NCBI GenBank assembly: GCA_029261905.1
Contig: JAJDAM010000908.1
Span: forward strand, 1 to 5,938
Length of the DNA: 5,938 nt
Origin: Deltaproteobacteria bacterium
GTDB lineage: Bacteria; Myxococcota_A; UBA9160; SMWR01
Direction of reading: 5' to 3'
The translations under genes were made by a program, and so were the position numbers. The notes beneath the pieces were generated by a model. The model was not told where the DNA came from and did no database searches. It saw nothing but the letters and a program-made list of their open reading frames with translations. Numbering within the stretch: position 1 is the stretch's first letter; every line of letters begins with the position of its first letter. Shown one piece after another: positions 5,584 through 5,938 of the stretch.

Positions 5584-5612
5584 CGCTGGGTGAAACCGGG
5601 AATTCCCCAGCG
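5584..5612 (-). promoter_or_regulatory. 7-bp inverted repeat with nested GGGAATTCCC palindrome in the leader of the large secreted protein gene
   Basis: CGCTGGG (5584-5590) pairs exactly with CCCAGCG (5606-5612) across 15 bases. The palindrome GGGAATTCCC (5598-5607) overlaps the second arm, so the two structures exclude each other. The element lies 22 to 50 bases before the ATG at 5562, a gene with a weak ribosome site. It could be a leader hairpin or a protein site close to translation initiation; function is inferred only. Confidence 0.45.
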
Positions 5613-5630
5613 TGGCGGGTTATCCGTCCG

Positions 5631-5735
5631 TCATTCTGTGTCCAAAAGCACCCATCCGTCAATACCCAGATCTGATGAACTGAGCCGAAAACTCAGAAAC
5701 CAGAGCCAGGAATACAATGCCATTGCGAGCCTCAT
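5631..5735 (-). CDS. Possible 34-residue leader ORF with a hydrophobic segment (doubtful)
   Basis: Within the leader of the large secreted protein gene, an ATG at 5735 follows GGAG by seven bases and opens a 34-codon frame. Its residues 3-18 are hydrophobic and aromatic (LAMALYSWLWFLSFRL), like a small membrane peptide. It lies downstream of the sigma-54-like promoter and ends 68 bases before the next start, so it could be a leader peptide or a small membrane protein. No homolog is recognised and a frame this short may be chance. Confidence 0.2.
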   Translation of the reverse strand: MRLAMALYSWLWFLSFRLSSSDLGIDGWVLLDTE

Positions 5736-5757
5736 TGACTCGCTCCGGAACACCGCG

Positions 5758-5799
5758 CATTTCGCCCTTCCCGGTTCGCTCTTCCTGTTTCGCTCTTCC
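5758..5799 (-). repeat. Three exact-period 14-bp tandem repeats just downstream of the sigma-54-like promoter
   Basis: On the leftward strand three units of 14 bases follow each other without gaps: GGAAGAGCGAAACA, GGAAGAGCGAACCG and GGAAGGGCGAAATG. The core GGAAGRGCGAA is kept in all three. The array begins at about the expected transcription start and would lie at the head of the leader RNA. GGA motifs spaced 14 bases apart resemble sites for CsrA/RsmA-type proteins, but the match is loose. A DNA-binding array or replication-slippage duplication are alternatives. Confidence 0.6.
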
Positions 5800-5812
5800 G
5801 GAGAAATTCCAA

Positions 5813-5828
5813 AGCAAATTACGCGCCA
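5813..5828 (-). promoter_or_regulatory. Candidate sigma-54 (RpoN) promoter for the large secreted protein gene
   Basis: The leftward strand reads TGGCGCGTAATTTGCT, against the sigma-54 consensus TGGCAC-N5-TTGCW. Only one of the core bases differs, and the invariant GG and GC are ten bases apart as required. Transcription would start near 5802 and give a leader of about 240 bases. Sigma-54 control is known for many PEP-CTERM genes in some exopolysaccharide-linked systems; this target lacks a PEP-CTERM, so the link is only suggestive. An activator site would be expected upstream, where a dyad is present. Confidence 0.6.
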
Positions 5829-5871
5829 ACCCACGAATCGCTCAGAAGGCCCGCGGTTCGTCCGGAATGGG

Positions 5872-5895
5872 TTGGGCTGGGGCTCCCCGACCCAA
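5872..5895. promoter_or_regulatory. Imperfect 11-bp dyad upstream of the sigma-54-like promoter
   Basis: TTGGGCTGGGG (5872-5882) and CCCCGACCCAA (5885-5895) are reverse complements except at two inner positions, around a two-base centre. It sits about 45 to 70 bases upstream of the -24 element, a position where an enhancer-binding activator could bind. The remaining bases 5896-5938 hold a short CACCGGTG palindrome and an AT-rich end with no clear gene. The role is inferred. Confidence 0.4.
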
Positions 5896-5938
5896 GGGCT
5901 GCCACCGGTGCCACAACGGGGGAAATTATTTAGAGAGT

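Noticed and set aside
5680..5696. CTGAG...CTCAG hairpin in the 5' leader, similar to the 285-310 stem
   Set aside because: Only a five-base stem, and the likeness to the other stem is in the opposite orientation relative to transcription; chance is the simplest explanation.

Overview
The window comes from a GC-rich (roughly 60% by eye), Gram-negative-type bacterium. Two encoded proteins end in PEP-CTERM exosortase sorting signals, a class found in Gram-negative bacteria that make extracellular polysaccharide. Most products here carry export signals. One promoter-like site fits the sigma-54 consensus closely. I cannot fix the phylum; a proteobacterial or myxobacterial-type lineage is plausible but unproven.

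Layout. Bases 1-157 hold the 3' end of a sensor histidine kinase (+). After a 164-base gap with four near-tandem 11-bp repeats comes a PEP-CTERM secreted protein (322-1023, +). It is followed closely by a small two-helix membrane protein with a C-terminal zinc ribbon (1051-1572, +). This rightward pair ends directly against a leftward gene (1573-2742, -), and the two stop codons make one TGATCA. The leftward gene encodes a PEP-CTERM protein whose body resembles the hybrid and beta-I (von Willebrand A) region of integrin beta chains. Further leftward genes are a small exported coiled-coil-like protein (2873-3154), a flavin-reductase-like FMN split-barrel protein (3360-3953) and a large secreted protein with a C-terminal CTPGFWKN module (4183-5562). 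The last 376 bases are the control region of that large gene: a candidate sigma-54 promoter, a long leader with three 14-bp tandem repeats, hairpins, a possible small ORF and an upstream dyad.

How the parts may work together. Four of the six complete genes encode exported or surface proteins and one encodes a membrane protein, so this looks like an envelope or extracellular-matrix accessory region, not a metabolic operon. The gaps between the leftward genes are 130 to 229 bases, so they are probably not one tight operon. The most notable items are the integrin-beta-like exosortase substrate with an altered metal site, a perfect 10-bp hairpin that contains the ribosome binding site and start codon of the flavoprotein gene, and the sigma-54 site with its repeat-bearing leader. 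No RNA genes, mobile elements, CRISPR arrays or convincing intrinsic terminators were seen.
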